A stretch of DNA of 64,000 nt from Cervus elaphus (lineage: Eukaryota > Chordata > Mammalia > Artiodactyla > Cervidae), in assembly GCF_910594005.1 (NCBI RefSeq), contig NC_057843.1, positions 30,043,001 through 30,107,000 of the forward strand, read 5' to 3'. The notes under the pieces are model-generated. The model saw nothing but the letters and a program-made list of their open reading frames with translations, ran no database searches and was not told the DNA's origin. The translations under genes and the position numbers were made by a program. This document shows positions 26,146 through 36,438 of the stretch, piece by piece (position 1 is the stretch's first letter; each line of letters starts with the position of its first letter).

Positions 26146-27589
26146 CAATTCAGTTCAGTACTGTTGCTCAGTTGTGTTCGACTCTTTGCAACCCTATGGA
26201 ATTCTTAGGCTTCCCTATCCATCACCAACTCCCGGAACTTGCTCAAACTTATGTCCATCAAGTCAGTGATGCCATCCAACTATCTCATCCTCTGTCATCC
26301 CTTTCTTTTCATGCCTTCAGTCTTTCCTTGCATCAGGGTCTTTTCCAGTGAGTCAGTTCTTTGCACCAGGTGGCCCAAGCATTGGAGTTTCAGCTTCAGC
26401 ATCAGTCCTTCCAGTGAATATTCAGGACTGATTTCCTTTAGGATTGACTGGTAGGATCTCCTTGCAGTACAAGAAACTCTCAAGATTCTTCTTCAACACC
26501 ACACTTCAAAAGAATCAATTCTTTGGCTCTCAGCCTTCTTTATGATTCAACTCTCACATCCATACATGACTCCTGGAAAAACCATAGCTTTGACTAGACA
26601 AACCTTTGTTGGCAAAGTAATGTCTCTGCTTTTTAATGTGCTGTCTAGGTTGGTCATAGATTTTCTTCCAAAGAGCAAGCGTCTTTTAATTTCATGGCTG
26701 CAGTAACCATCTGCAGTGATTTTGAAGCTCAAGAAAATAAAATCTGTCACTGTTTCCATTGTTTCTCATCTATTTGTCGTGAATTGATGGGACCAGATGC
26801 CATGATCTTAGCTTTTTAAATGCTGAGTTTTAATCCAGCTTTTTCACTCTCCTCTTTCACTTTCATCAAGAGGCTCTTCAGTCACTCTTCACTTTCTGCC
26901 ATAATTGTGGTGTCATCTGCATATCTGAGATGCAGATATTTATTGATATTTCTCCCAGCAATCTTGATTCCAGCTTGTACTTCATCCAGTCCAGCATTTC
27001 ACATGATGTACACTGCTTATAAGTTAACCAAACAGGGTGACAATATACAGCCTTGAGGTACTCCCTTCCCAGTTTGGAACCAGTCTGTTGTTCCATGTCC
27101 AGTTCTAACTGTTGCTTCTTGACCTGCACACAGATTTCTCAAGAGGCAGGTAAAGTGGTCTGGTATCCCCATCTCTTTAAGAATTTTCCACAGTTTGTTG
27201 TGATCCACACAGTCAAAGGCTTTGGCATAGTCAATGAAACAGAAGTAGATGTTTTTCTGGAACTCTTTTGCTTTTTCAATATTCCAATGGATGTCAGCAA
27301 TTTGATCTCTGGTTCCTCTGCAATTTCTAAATCCAGCTTGAACATCTGGAAGTTCTTGGTTCATGTACTGTTGAAGCCTCAGTTGGAGAATTTTGAGCAT
27401 TACTTTGCTAGCGTGTGAGATGAGTGCAACTGTATGGTAGTTTGCACATTCTTTGGCATTGACTTTTTTTGGGATTGGAATGAAAACTGACCTTTTCCAG
27501 TCCTGTAGCCACTGCTGAGTTTTCCAAATTTTCTGGCCTATTGAGTACAGCACTTTAACAGCACTATCTTTTAAAGTGCTATACTCAAT
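26146..27589 (-). mobile_element. BovB LINE copy F, with fold-back 5' end
   Basis: Antisense BovB spanning the C-terminal domain, the RT core and the palm/fingers region. It is flanked by a 10-base duplication at 26136-26145 (ATCCTCCAAT) and 27590-27599 (ATACTCCAAT). The RT region at 27017-27598 is open but the YADD neighbourhood near 26910-26935 has a small insertion that shifts the frame. Its 5' end carries a 19-base inverted copy of nearby BovB sequence (27540-27558 versus 27571-27589), absent from the other copies here. Confidence 0.93.
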
Positions 27590-27625
27590 ATACTCCAATA
27601 AAAATTATTTTTAAAATAACATTAA
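27590..27625 (+). mobile_element. L1 3' end, right part
   Basis: Continuation of the L1 tail interrupted by BovB F: ATACTCCAATAAAAATTATT followed by A-rich sequence. Confidence 0.75.
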
Positions 27626-28020
27626 AAAGAAAAAGAAATTACTAACACTATTATACAACCACTACCCATCTACTCTTCTAGAAAATAAAGTAAATGTTGT
27701 AAAGTGAAAAAAAAAAAAAGAATTTAACTTAAGCATATTAGGTTTGGGGATGGGATGTAAATCACATATTTTGCTCCAACCATTTCCAATAAACCTGCCT
27801 TGGGGAAAAGAGGAATTAACTAATAAGTGTCAAATCAGTCTCTATTTTGTCTGTGTATCTTCCCTTAGCATACTTTAGAGGAATTATGACCCTTTGTAAG
27901 CTGCTCCTCGAGTATAACTCCAGACTAATATACTGAATATTGTTTTAATGACAGGCAAAATCATTTTTCATTCCTTAAAAATAATGGTCAAGAAAAATCT
28001 CTAACTTAAAGGTCATGTTG
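27626..28020. other. no gene recognised
   Basis: Unassigned. A 13-base A-run at about 27707-27719 may be the tail of a lost or unrecognised element. Confidence 0.45.
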
Positions 28021-28177
28021 AGGGCTTCCTTAGTGACTCAGTGACAAAGTGTCTGCATGCCAATACAGGGGATACAAGTTTGATCCCTAGGTCAGGAAGA
28101 TACCCTGCAGAAAGAAATGGCAACACACTCCAGTATTCTTGCTTGGGAAATCCCATGCACAGAGGAGCTGGTGAACT
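28021..28177 (+). mobile_element. Bov-tA SINE, 3'-incomplete
   Basis: Starts AGGGCTTCCTTAGTGACTCA, with box-B-like TTTGATCCC and GGAAGATACCCTGCAGAAAG. It runs to the GAGGAGCTGGTGAACTA block and then stops, followed by an inverted fragment of the same family. Confidence 0.88.
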
Positions 28178-28184
28178 AAGCCTA

Positions 28185-28236
28185 TGTCTGCTTAGTTACT
28201 CAGTAGTGTCCAACCCTTTGTGACCCCGTGGACTGT
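28185..28236 (-). mobile_element. Bov-tA/BovB tail fragment, inverted
   Basis: CTTAGTTACTCAGTAGTGTC and CAACCCTTTGTGACCCCGTG are the reverse of the SINE 3' region, facing the SINE at 28021. This gives a tail-to-tail arrangement within about 215 bases. Confidence 0.8.
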
Positions 28237-28444
28237 TAATGATTCACCATTTTGAAAAAAAAAGTTTTTAAAAAGCTAGCAAATCTCAGGAAGAAAAGAA
28301 TAATAAGGGCAGTCTAGACCCATTAATTTTAAAGCCTAGAGTCTTAGTAGTTAAAACATGGGGCATATACAAAGACAGACCAAGGCAGCAAAATAGAAAG
28401 TTAAAAAATATTGGGGGAATTTCATATGTGAAGAAGATGTACCA

Positions 28445-28542
28445 GGAGGCTTTCAGGATCTCAGTTCCCTGATTAGGGATTGAAGCTGGGCCACTGCAGT
28501 GAAAGTCCAGAATCCTATCCCCTAGTCCACCAGGGAGTTCCC
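28445..28542 (-). mobile_element. CHR-type tRNA-derived SINE, antisense
   Basis: AGGATCTCAGTTCCCTGATT, AGGGATTGAAGCTGGGCCAC and a block resembling 'cctagtccaccagggagttccc' are the reverse of the cetartiodactyl CHR SINE. A possible AAGATG duplication lies at its edges. It is the only CHR copy seen here. Confidence 0.8.
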
Positions 28543-28855
28543 AAGATGACATTGTTAATCAATAGCCAAGTGTCAATTTATTCAGTACTCTTGAGGCAGC
28601 TGGATAACCATTATTTCTCATAATCTGTCCCATAATAAATCACAAATTAATTGAATGTTTAATTATAAAAATTATGTATGTGATAAAATGAAAAAGTTAA
28701 AGGCTTTTCTATGTATGACTAAAAATTCAAAATAAATATTAATAAAAGAAAGCAAGGTACAGTGGGTCATATGAATATCAAAAGCTTTTCATGGCATCAA
28801 GAGCCATCAATAGAGATTCTAAAGAAAAGAATACAGTTAAAGTTTATCTTTAATT
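28543..28855. other. no gene recognised
   Basis: AT-rich DNA with no open frame or clear repeat. Confidence 0.45.
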
Positions 28856-29160
28856 CCATCTTCCACTCACCCAGTTACCACATATATGCCTCTCCTGACA
28901 TTGAGGAATCCATTCATTATGTTCTTATCTATCCTACCAGAGTTTTCTCTTATGAAAATGCAAGAAAATAGGGGTAGATTTTTGTACATATTCTATTTTA
29001 TATGAATAACATTCTGTATGTGCTATTCTGTAGCTTGCAATTTTCATTCCATAATATACCTCGGAAACCTTTCTGAATTAGTTCATAGAAAATTTTCTTA
29101 TTTTGGGGAGTAAATGTGTGATACTTTATTGTATGAATATATTATTATTAATTTAATATG
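28856..29160 (-). mobile_element. old L1 3' UTR fragment, antisense (weak)
   Basis: The order GTGCTATTCTGTAGCTTGCA, CATAATATACCTCGGAAACC and TTTCTGAATTAGTTCATAGA resembles the reverse complement of L1ME/L1M 3' sequences. Diverged. Confidence 0.5.
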
Positions 29161-29173
29161 TACCTCATTGATG

Positions 29174-29393
29174 GGCTTCCCAGGTGGCGCTAGTGGCAAA
29201 GAACCCACCTGCCAATGCAGGCAGTGCTGGAGACAAAAGTTCAATTCTTGGGTAGGGAAGATCCCCTGGAGGAGCACATGGCAACCTACTCCAGTATTCT
29301 TGCTTGAAGAATCCCATGGACAGAGGAGCCTGCAGGGCTACAGTCCATAGGGTCTCAGAGTCAGACACAACTAAAGCAGTTTAGCAGGCACAC
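29174..29393 (+). mobile_element. Bov-tA SINE with 12-bp target duplication
   Basis: GGCTTCCCAGGTGGCGCTAG start, AAGATCCCCTGGAGGAGCAC and GGGCTACAGTCCATAGGGTC. Flanked by ACCTCATTGATG (29162-29173) and ACCTCCTTGATG (29394-29405). A complete, moderately old insertion. Confidence 0.95.
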
Positions 29394-29405
29394 ACCTCCT
29401 TGATG

Positions 29406-30536
29406 GTATTTTAGAGGATTTTTTTAAAAATATTTTTTCTTACAAAAAATGTTAGAAATGCAGCTATTGAAAACAGTATCTCAACACAGCTCTTAGAGAG
29501 ATAACATTCTCATTTAGAAAACAGGCTTTACCAGAGGTGTTACAAATATCTTGAAGACATATCCTAATTAAGCTACTAAAGAAATTGTTGATAAGATATA
29601 ATAGGTTCCCCCCAAAGAATCTTACAAGCAAATTTACTATGATATGACAGGCAGTGTTAAGAGAATATCTCATATAAAGTGAATATGAAATTATAATCAT
29701 TATAATGATCAAATTACAGTAATTAGTACATAGAGCAGAGAATTTATCTGTGCCAATTCCACATACTAAAATAGTTTAGGCAATAGTTATCTTATCAGTC
29801 ACAATCCTTCCCAGAAAAGAAATAATGACAACTCTATAACATTCTATTTTCAACTTTGTGGCACAGAACTTGTTAAATGTTATTTTTATTTTAAAATGAT
29901 GGTAGCAAAGATAGGATTGTGACATAATGTATTATAATGGATTCATTTACTCATTGTGACACATCCACCTATTAATTATCTCAATCCATTCTACCAATAG
30001 GCTTAACCTGATTACTCACCACAGATAAGCATCAATATTTCATGTGTATATTTCCCAAATTTTTCTCCAAAGATGTTTCTTTAAGATGTAAATTATATGC
30101 TATATACATATATGTATATAGCATATATTTTATATGTCTTAAGATACATAAAATTTAAGATATGTAAAATTTGGGTCACCTCTGGCTTAGCAATTCAGCA
30201 GTCATAAGAAATCATATCCTTCTAGAGGGATTCTTGATGGTAAAGATTGTGGTGTTTGTTCTGTCTCTGACATTTGGTTTTATGGCTTTTGTGGCTGTAG
30301 TAAGAGATAAACTTTCCTGAAAGGCATCAGAGAAACAGGAGATCTGTCTGATTGATGACTTGCTTTAACTTTTCACAGCTATCAAGAAAGCCGTTGTCCT
30401 GGATTTTCATGTGGCATCTCAAGCATACACTGTTTTCAACAGTAATAGCTTATTCTTTGGAAATTTAATACTCTATCCTTATGTTTGCTGTAGCTACTTC
30501 TCAACTTCCAGAGCATGAGACAGAATAGCCTATTTC
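29406..30536. other. no gene recognised; contains a palindrome
   Basis: Unassigned AT-rich DNA. A perfect 34-base palindrome lies at 30094-30127 (listed separately). Confidence 0.45.
30094..30127. repeat. perfect 34-bp AT-rich palindrome
   Basis: Symmetric around the centre of a TATACATATATGTATA core, with GC pairs at 30099-30100 and 30121-30122. It has no spacer, so a cruciform could extrude. Probably a decayed TA-rich simple repeat. Confidence 0.85.
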
Positions 30537-30548
30537 ATATTTTCAGTT

Positions 30549-30677
30549 TCATGCCAAGTTATCTCAGCTGTGTCCAACTCTTTGCAACCCTATGGACTGT
30601 AGCCCACCAGGCTACTCTGTCCATGGAGTTCTTCAGGCAAGAATGCTGGAGTGGGTTGCCATGCCCTCCTCCAGCAA
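30549..30677 (-). mobile_element. Bov-tA SINE, antisense, 12-bp exact target duplication
   Basis: ATCTCAGCTGTGTCCAACTC, AACCCTATGGACTGTAGCCC and CTTCAGGCAAGAATGCTGGA. Flanked by ATATTTTCAGTT at 30537-30548 and 30678-30689, identical. 5'-truncated at CCTCCTCCAGC. Confidence 0.95.
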
Positions 30678-30689
30678 ATATTTTCAGTT

Positions 30690-31112
30690 GGTTCAACATT
30701 AATTCTACCTTCAGAATTTCACAAATCCTTGATGATATTGAAAATTTAAATTATGAGAGACTCTAATATCTAAGGAATGTATTTCCAAAGGTTAAAGTTG
30801 AACAATGGCTAGCAATACATTTATGGCCAAGGAGAGTGGTTCATTGGCTTTTCAGATAAAGTATTTAGGTAAGTATGTATTGGGCTTTCCCATTCATAGG
30901 AGAGTGGAACAGAAATAATCAGACGGTCAGAACTAAGTAGGAAGAAACTGAACTATAATGCCTTAGTCAAAATGAAAAAGAGCATTCTTTATTTTGAATA
31001 ATGTGTGCGCATCAAGAATGGCAATGCCATGTTGAAATTGGACCATTGTTCAATATTCAATGCTAACATGATTTCAGATTGGAAACTACCATATTACGGG
31101 GAATTGTGCAGG
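30690..31112. other. no gene recognised
   Basis: No coding frame or clear repeat seen. Confidence 0.45.
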
Positions 31113-32043
31113 TTCAGTTCAGTTCAGTTGCTCAGTCGTGTCTGACTCTTTGTGACCCGTGAATCGCAGCATGCCAGGCCTCCCTGTTTATCACCAACTC
31201 CCGGAGTTTATCCAAACCCATGCCCATCGAGTTGGTGTTGCCATCCAGCCATCTCATCCTCTGTTGTCACCTTCTCCTCCTGCCCCCAATCCCTCCAAGC
31301 ATCAGGGTCTTTTCCAATGAGTCAACTCTTTGCATGAGGTGGCCAAACTGTTGGAGTTTCAGCCTCAGCATCAGTCCTTCCAATGAACACCCAGGACTTA
31401 TCTCCTTCAGGATGGCCTGGTTGGATCTCCTTGCAGTCCAAGGGACTCTCAAGAGTCTTCTCCAACACCATAGTTTAGAAGCATCAATTTTTTGGCACTC
31501 GGCTTTCTTCACAGTCCAACTCTCACATCCATACATGACCACTGGAAAAACCATAACCTTGACTAGACGGACCTTTGTTGGCAAAGTAATGTCTCTGCTT
31601 TTTAATATGCTATCTAGGTTGGTCATCACTTTCCTTCCAAGGAGTAAGTGTCTTTTAATTTCATGGCTGCAATCAGCATCTGCAGTGATTTTGAAACCCA
31701 GAAAAATAAAGTCAGCCATTGTTTCCACTGTTTCCCCATCTATTTCCCATGAAGTGATGGGACCAGATGCCATGATCTTAGTTTTCTGAATGTTGAGCTT
31801 TAAGCCAACTTTTTCACTCTCCTCTTTCACTTTCATCAAGAGGCTCTTTAGTTCCTCTTCACTTTCTGCCATAAGGGTGGTGTCATGTGCACATCTGAGG
31901 TTATTGGTATTTCTCCTGGCAACCTTGATTCCGGCTTGTGCTTCTTCCAGCCCAGCGTATCTCATGATGTACTCTGCAAATAAGCTAAATAAGCAGGGTG
32001 ACAATATACAGCCTTGACATACTCCTTTTCCTATTTGGAACCA
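31113..32043 (-). mobile_element. BovB LINE copy G, 5'-truncated
   Basis: Antisense BovB from the CAGTTCAGTTCAGTT 3' tail to the RT core, where it stops at CTATTTGGAACCA. It includes a long open remnant described separately. No clear duplication at the ends. Confidence 0.93.
31267..32004 (-). pseudogene. BovB ORF2 remnant, 245 codons, catalytic motif altered
   Basis: An open frame covering the end of the BovB reverse transcriptase and the domain after it. In the family this protein copies the element's RNA at a nicked target. The YADD catalytic motif is read at 31882-31893 as CAHD, so the first metal-binding aspartate is lost. The fragment also lacks the fingers, most of the palm and the endonuclease. 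It is a relic that happens to lack stops, not a functional gene. Confidence 0.85.
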
Positions 32044-32079
32044 TAAAACTAATCACAAGAAATCAAAGTAGAAAAAACA

Positions 32080-32225
32080 GAATCTCTGAAGTGAGTCTGA
32101 GCCCAGCTAAAATTCTAGCTGTGCCATTTGCTAGCTAAGTGATTTTAGAACAATTACTTTACGTCTCCCAGTGTATTTCCTCATCGTAAAATAAGAACAA
32201 TGGAAATTCCCTTAGAGGGGTTTGG
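32080..32225 (+). repeat. MIR SINE remnant
   Basis: The order CAGCTAAAATTCTAGCTGTG, CCATTTGCTAGCTAAGTGAT, TTTCCTCATCGTAAAATAAG follows the MIR 5' and core region. Confidence 0.7.
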
Positions 32226-32234
32226 GTAAGAAAT

Positions 32235-32710
32235 TTTTTATAAACATTTTTTTTAGTTTTCATTGAAATATAGTTGACTTACAAGTTATGTTAGTCTCAG
32301 GTGTACTGCAAAATGATATATACATAGATACATATATATATATGTATCTATATATATACTTTTTAGATTCTTTTCCATTAAAGGTTATTGAAATATATTG
32401 ATTATAGTTCCCAGTAGGTTGTTGGTTATCTATTTCATATATAGTAGTGTATATATTTTAATCCCAAAGTTCTAATTTATCCCTCCTCTCATTTCTCTTT
32501 GGTAACCATAAGTGTGTTTTCTTTGTGAGTCTGTTTCTGTTTTGTATATGAGTTTATTTGTATCATTTTAGATTCTACCTGTAAGCATTATTGTATGGCA
32601 TTTGTCTTTCTCTGACTTACTTCACTTAGTATGGTAATCTCTAGGTCCATCCATGTTGCTGAAAACGACATTATTTTTATCTTTTTATGCCTTAGTAATA
32701 TTCCATTGTG
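32235..32710 (-). mobile_element. L1 3' UTR and ORF2 end, antisense
   Basis: Same landmarks as the 5.2-5.9 kb L1: TTTGGTAACCATAAGTGTGT near 32500, TCTGACTTACTTCACTTAGT near 32611, CCATCCATGTTGCTGAAAAC near 32649. It ends at AATATTCCATTGTG near 32710. A near-perfect AT palindrome lies inside near 32325-32352. Confidence 0.85.
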
Positions 32711-32921
32711 TTGCCAAGCACAAGACTGTCATATAAAAGGTACTAACACTTTTGTTTCATCTTTTTCTTTTACTTTCTCATTCCTAATTTTCCATGGAAG
32801 CAGGAAACCATCATCAGTATTCACTTGTTTCTGGCATTTTTGCTTATATTTATATACTTTGGTGATTTGATGAAATTTCTCCCTTTAGCCCTTTCAGAAC
32901 CAAATCATCTCTAAAAGTGTA

Positions 32922-32922
<1 letters not shown>
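32711..32922. other. no gene recognised
   Basis: Short unassigned stretch with no repeat identified. Confidence 0.4.

Positions 32923-32960
<38 letters not shown>
32923..32960. repeat. (TG)19 microsatellite
   Basis: Pure TG run of about 38 bases directly adjoining the 3' tail of the following antisense SINE, so it probably grew from the SINE tail. Confidence 0.97.
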
Positions 32961-32962
<2 letters not shown>

Positions 32963-33130
32963 AAGTCGCTTCATTCATGTCCAACTCCTTGAGACCCTGT
33001 GGACTCGTAGCTCACCAGGCTCTTCCATCCATGGGATTCTCCAGGCAAGAATACTGGAGTGGGTTGCCATGCCCTCCTCCAGGGGATCTTATTGACCCTG
33101 GATCAAACCCACCTCTCATACTTTCTGCAC
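32961..33130 (-). mobile_element. Bov-tA SINE, antisense
   Basis: CTAAGTCGCTTCATTCATGT, GAGACCCTGTGGACTCGTAG, TCTCCAGGCAAGAATACTGG and GGGGATCTTATTGACCCTGG. The match fades near CTTTCTGCAC, inside the tRNA-related region. Confidence 0.92.
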
Positions 33131-33549
33131 AGTTTTATATGTAACTTTAATTATCACAACACAAAAGATGTCTAGGAAAGCAACTTCCATAATTATTACT
33201 GAACACAGGATTTTACTACCTTACTGTCACTAATACTTTCAATAATATAAGACAGAAGTTACTTTGCTTCATTTAATCATATTTTCCTCCTTCTCTCTTT
33301 GATACAGGTGTTGGTCAATAGATCCTCAAATTATATAATCTATATGTTTTTTTTTTTCTGCATCAACTTTCAAATGAGACCAATAGAAGTCACCTCATTT
33401 ATTCATACAGAGATCATGAGAGTATTTGTGGAAATTTCAGCCATTTAGGAATATGTGGACTCAAAATTCAACATTGTTTCAATAAGGAATTAAAATGAAA
33501 TTTTAGCTATAGGAATAGTAGTTGTAACATTTTCACGAATACAGATATG
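33131..33549. other. no gene recognised
   Basis: Unassigned AT-rich DNA with a T-run near 33347. Confidence 0.45.
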
Positions 33550-33555
33550 TAAGAC

Positions 33556-33838
33556 TGGGTGATCATTGGAAGGACTGATGCTGAAGCTGAAACTCCAATC
33601 CTTTGGCCACCTCATGCAAAGAGTTGACTCGTTGGAAAAGACCCTGATGCTGGGAGGGATTGGGGGCAGGAGAAGGGGACAACAGAGGATGAGATGGCTG
33701 GATGGCATCACCGACTCGATGGACTTGAGTTTGAGTAAACTCCAGGAGTTGGTGATGGACAGGGAGGCCTGGCATGCTGTGATTCATGGGGTAACAAAGA
33801 GTCAGCCACGACTGAGCAACTGAACTGAACTGAACTGA
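33556..33838 (+). mobile_element. BovB 3' fragment (copy H)
   Basis: Sense BovB from a TGGGTGATCATTGGAAGGAC block to a GAACTGAACTGAACTGAA tail. The last 60 or so ORF2 codons are readable. A short AAGAC-type duplication lies at both ends (about 33551-33555 and 33839-33843). It is 5'-truncated to about 283 bases. Confidence 0.93.
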
Positions 33839-34174
33839 AAGACTGTCTTTAAATATATGAGAGGTTTTAGCTACTATAGAAAAGCAATGGAAACAGACAA
33901 AAGAAAATCAGCTTGTGTCAAAACTACAAATGTACACTGGCTTAAGGAGCCAGTGAGTACTCCTGAGTCAGAGAGACAAACTACCAGGATTCTGCTTTGA
34001 GAAAATGATTCTGAGAAAACTGTGAAATTCCCCAGGTCAGGAAGAACCTGATACATTGTGAACTCTAGCCAAAATATCAGGAGCTAGAATCAACCTAAAA
34101 TTAATTCTTTAATGTGGAAATTGTAGTTTGATCCAAAAATGAATATATCTTAAAAGGACAAAATTCTAATATTA

Positions 34175-34241
34175 TTGGGTTGGCCAAAAAGTTTTTCTGT
34201 AACATTCGGAAAAACCCAAATGAAATTTTTGGCCAGTCCAA
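34175..34241. mobile_element. mariner-type MITE, 67 bp
   Basis: Terminal inverted repeats TTGGGTTGGCCAAAAA at the left and, as reverse complement, TTGGACTGGCCAAAAA at the right, matching at 14 of 16 bases and flanked by TA on both sides (34173-34174, 34242-34243). This is the structure of non-autonomous mariner elements of ruminants. It would fold into a hairpin, though the left arm is shorter than the right. No transposase is present. Confidence 0.88.
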
Positions 34242-35445
34242 TATATGTGATGAAAAGAAATGTGGTAAGGCACCATTTCTTCAGGTTCCTTCCCTTACAG
34301 TTTTGCCTCTTCTGTCTCTATCTCTCCTCCTTTCACTCCCCTCACCTCTTCTCTTTCTCATAAGATTGTTTATTTGAAATGTCTTCTGAATTACTGTGGC
34401 AGAGAACTTGAAAACTCTTGAAGACATCAAATGCTGTTGCTTGATGGGTACCTCTGGTTGGTCTGACTTCAAATCCACCAAATTTAGCAGCAGAGATACT
34501 ACAGCCTTAATTGGGGATATCTTACTTTTCTGTGGGTACTGTAATGCAGACAATACCTGATGTCTGAGAAGGGAAAATAAACAGGGTGTAAATAATCAAG
34601 CTTATTTTGTCAGGGTGTGCAAAAGCCCTGACTAAATGCCCAACCAGTCTGAGAGGGTTAGGAGAAGTCCTACAAATGTATACAGAGACCCAGAGGAAAT
34701 AGGAACCTGACACAGAGGAAGCAACAGAGGAAAAAAAAAACAGACAAAGATGTAGCAAAACATGTATACTCAGCAGTGCAGAAAAACATTGGTTCATGTG
34801 GACTTGTAGAGCCTTGGTTTGAATTAGCCATGGACCAAAATGCTCTAGTCAAAAAGCTGACTCTCCTACATCATGATTTGGTTGCAGTTCTATCCTACTA
34901 AAATAAGCCACAAACTGCTCACTGGGTTTGTAGGCAAAGTTTTATTCAAAGACAAACATGAGCATCAGACTCAGGAAGGAAATCTACATCAATCAGCTCA
35001 ATTCATTTATTTTGCAGATGAGAAAATCCAAGCTCAGAGAAGATCAATGATTTTCCCACTACCACTTTCCTAGCTGGAGCAGAATAAGGTATAGAACCCA
35101 GAAGTCCTGGTTCTCACTTTAGGGAGATTCCCTTCACATGTCTTCCACTGTACAAGTGTCACAAGATGTCTCCTCCCTCCCCTCTCCAACCTTTTCATCC
35201 CCTCTCCTCCTCTTTTCTCTCCCTTTACTGAAATGAAAATATAAGAGCATTGACCAGGAACCTCCACTCATTAATTACTATAAATTGCTCACTCTATCAA
35301 ACCAAACTAGTGAAACTTAATTCAAGAGGAATATATACAAATTACACTGATTTGCCTCTTGGAACCATCCACCATCTTGTATTTCACACCCTTTTGTAAG
35401 GAAGTTACCCTAGAGTGGCATGCATGGTTACTTCATACTTTCGCA
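34242..35445. other. no gene recognised; MIR remnant
   Basis: No supportable gene. A MIR-like sense block at about 34985-35110 has TTTATTTTGCAGATGAGAAA and CTCAGAGAAGATCAATGATT. The rest is unassigned. Confidence 0.5.
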
Positions 35446-35446
35446 T

Positions 35447-36438
35447 CAGTTCAGTTCAATTCAGTCGCTCAGTCATGTCCAACCCTACGACCCCATGAAT
35501 CGCAGCATGCCAGGCCTCCCTGTCCATCACCAACTCCTGGAGTTTATTTAAACTCATGTCCATGAAGTTGGTGATGCCATCCAGCCTTCTCATCCTCTGT
35601 CATCCCCTTCTCCTCCTGCCCCCAATCCCTCCCAGCATCAGGGTCTTTTCCAATGAGTCAACTCTTTGCATGAGGTGGCCAAAGTATTGGAGTTTCAGCT
35701 TCAGCATCAGTCCTTCCAATGAACACCCAGGACTGATCTCCTTTCAAGAGTCTTCTCCAACACCACAGTTCAAAAGCATCAATTCTTCGGCGCTCAGCTT
35801 TCTTCACAGTCCAACTCTCACATCCATACATGACCACTGGAAAAACCATAGCCTTGACCAGACAGACCTTTGTTGGCAAAGTAATGTCTCTGCTTTTTAA
35901 TATGCTATCTAGGTTGGTCATCACTTTCCTTCCAAGGAGTAAGCGTCTTTTAATTTCATGGCTGTAATCACCATCTGCAGTGATTTCGGAGCCCAAAAAA
36001 ATAAAGTCAGCCATTGTTTCCACTGTTTCCCCATCTATTTCCCATGAAGTGATGGGACCAGATGCCATGATCTTAGTTTTCTGAATGTTGAGCTTTAAGC
36101 CAACTTTTTCACTCTCCTCTTTCACTTTCATCAACAGGCTTTTTCATTCCTCTTCACTTTCTGCCATAAGGGTGGTGTCACCTGCATATCTGAGGTTATT
36201 GATATTTCTCCTGGCAACCTTGATTCCTGCTTGTGCTTCTTCCAGCTCAGCCTTTCTCATGATGTACTCTGTATATAAGTTAAATAAGTAGGGTGACAAT
36301 ATAGAGCCTTGATGTACTCCTTTTCCTATTTGGAACCAGTCTGTTGTTCCATGTCCAGTTGTAACTCTTGCTTCCTGATCTGCATATAGGCTTCTCAAGA
36401 GGCATGCCAGGTAGTCTGGTATTCCCATCTCTTTCAGA
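35447..36438 (-). mobile_element. BovB LINE copy I, 5'-truncated, internal deletion
   Basis: Antisense BovB from the 3' tail to the RT core, ending at CCATCTCTTTCAGA. About 43 bases are missing near 35743 compared with the other copies, joining ATCTCCTT to TCAAGAG. The YADD motif at 36177-36188 reads YAGD, losing one catalytic aspartate. Confidence 0.92.
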
